Shown piece by piece: positions 63,324-64,000 of a DNA stretch of 64,000 nt. Numbering within the stretch: position 1 is the first letter of the stretch; every line of letters starts with the position of its first letter. Both the position numbers and the translations under genes were made by a program. Origin of the DNA: Streptomyces sp. NBC_00523 (GTDB lineage: Bacteria > Actinomycetota > Actinomycetes > Streptomycetales > Streptomycetaceae); contig NZ_CP107836.1 in the NCBI RefSeq assembly GCF_036346615.1, positions 6,200,001-6,264,000 of the forward strand. The letters run 5' to 3'. The notes beneath the pieces are model-generated. The model had not been told where the DNA came from. It saw nothing but the letters and a program-made list of their open reading frames with translations, and ran no database searches.

Positions 63324-64000
63324 CGTCGTACGAATCGGCCGGCGACGGCGTGTTCTTCGGCACCGGCCGGTCGAAGTCCGAGAGGTTCACCACCGCGTCC
63401 GTGCCGTCCCCGCCCTGCAGCGAGAGCCGCAGCGGATAGGGCTTGCCCTTGGCGGCGACGTCCACCGTGAGCGTCATGTCGCCGCGCATCCGGGTCAGCG
63501 GCACCACGGACGCGCCGTCGATGGTGGTCTTCGGGCCCTTGTTGAGGGTTCCGGTGTCGTCGTTCGCGTTGTCGCTGACGAGCTTCTGGAAGGTGTTGAG
63601 GTCGCACGCCTTCGTCAGGCCGCGCAGCCGGGGGCTGTCGGCGGGCGCCTTCAGATAGCGGTCGCCGACGATCGCCGCGAAGGCCGAACCGCCGTTCGGC
63701 ACCTGGTTCTTCCAGAAGTCCGCGTCCGGTTTCAGCCACACGTCGTCCCCGCGCTTGACGATCAGCACCTTGCCCTGGCTCCGGCCCAGATCCACCGAAC
63801 CGTTGCAGTTCCCGTGCCGGTCCACGGCCAGGTCCAGCGACATGGACGGGGTGCCCCTGCCGAGGTCGCCCCGCGAGGACACGTGCAGGGACTCCGCGCC
63901 GAGCAGCGCGTCCCGGGAGCGGTCGGCGATCTGCTGGGCGGTGAGATGGTCGATGTCCTCCGCATGGGCCACACCGCCGAGGGTGCCGGCAGCACCGGCG

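Overview
The window looks like a Streptomyces chromosome segment: very high GC, strong G/C third-position bias, many GTG/TTG starts, and actinomycete-typical families (SARP and XRE/NB-ARC regulators, S-adenosyl methyltransferase, MurJ/FemX, F420-type enzymes, gluABCD). No tRNA, rRNA or CRISPR array was recognised.

Left part (1-10.9 kb): the 5' part of a nonribosomal peptide synthetase (C-A-PCP-C-A, running off the left edge) is followed upstream by an XRE/NB-ARC regulator, a tiny secreted protein, a large AfsR-like SARP regulator and an NTF2-fold protein. Two promoters here share an 11-bp-phased ATAG repeat that could be a SARP operator. From 10.9 to 15.0 kb come an AraC-type regulator, a metallophosphoesterase, a secreted peptide with a Cys-rich partner, a small protein and an ArsR-type regulator whose start overlaps a nested palindrome.

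Accessory island (15.1-32.16 kb): it is bounded by two diverged copies of the 5' end of pcaL. The left copy is a 119-bp stub; the right copy is the intact gene. The ends carry transposase debris (NF041680-type, IS30, IS5) plus an intact IS5-type element and an IS110-type element. The cargo is one minus-strand operon of very large secreted proteins: FG-GAP propeller protein, LamG/DNRLRE-like protein, RHS/YD-repeat protein with a Hint domain and a C-terminal deaminase-like toxin, then a SUKH-3-like immunity gene 5 nt downstream. This is the most interesting system in the window.

Right part (32.2-64 kb): mostly core-like metabolism and envelope genes. These are pcaL, an MBL-fold hydrolase, exonuclease III, a DUF6278-like protein, the gluABCD glutamate ABC transporter, an L,D-transpeptidase lipoprotein, FemX-like and MurJ proteins, a response regulator/kinase/lipoprotein operon, a methyltransferase, an XRE plus membrane-protein pair, pobA with an AraC regulator, gamma-glutamyltransferase, a GH75 chitosanase, methionine aminopeptidase with a divergent XRE regulator, an F420/PPOX protein and a UL36-like hypothetical. 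It ends in a reductive pyrimidine catabolism operon (amidohydrolase, aminotransferase, dihydropyrimidinase, LLM flavin/F420 oxidoreductase, NCS1 permease) and a lipoprotein cut by the right edge. Family names come from reading the protein sequences, not from database searches.
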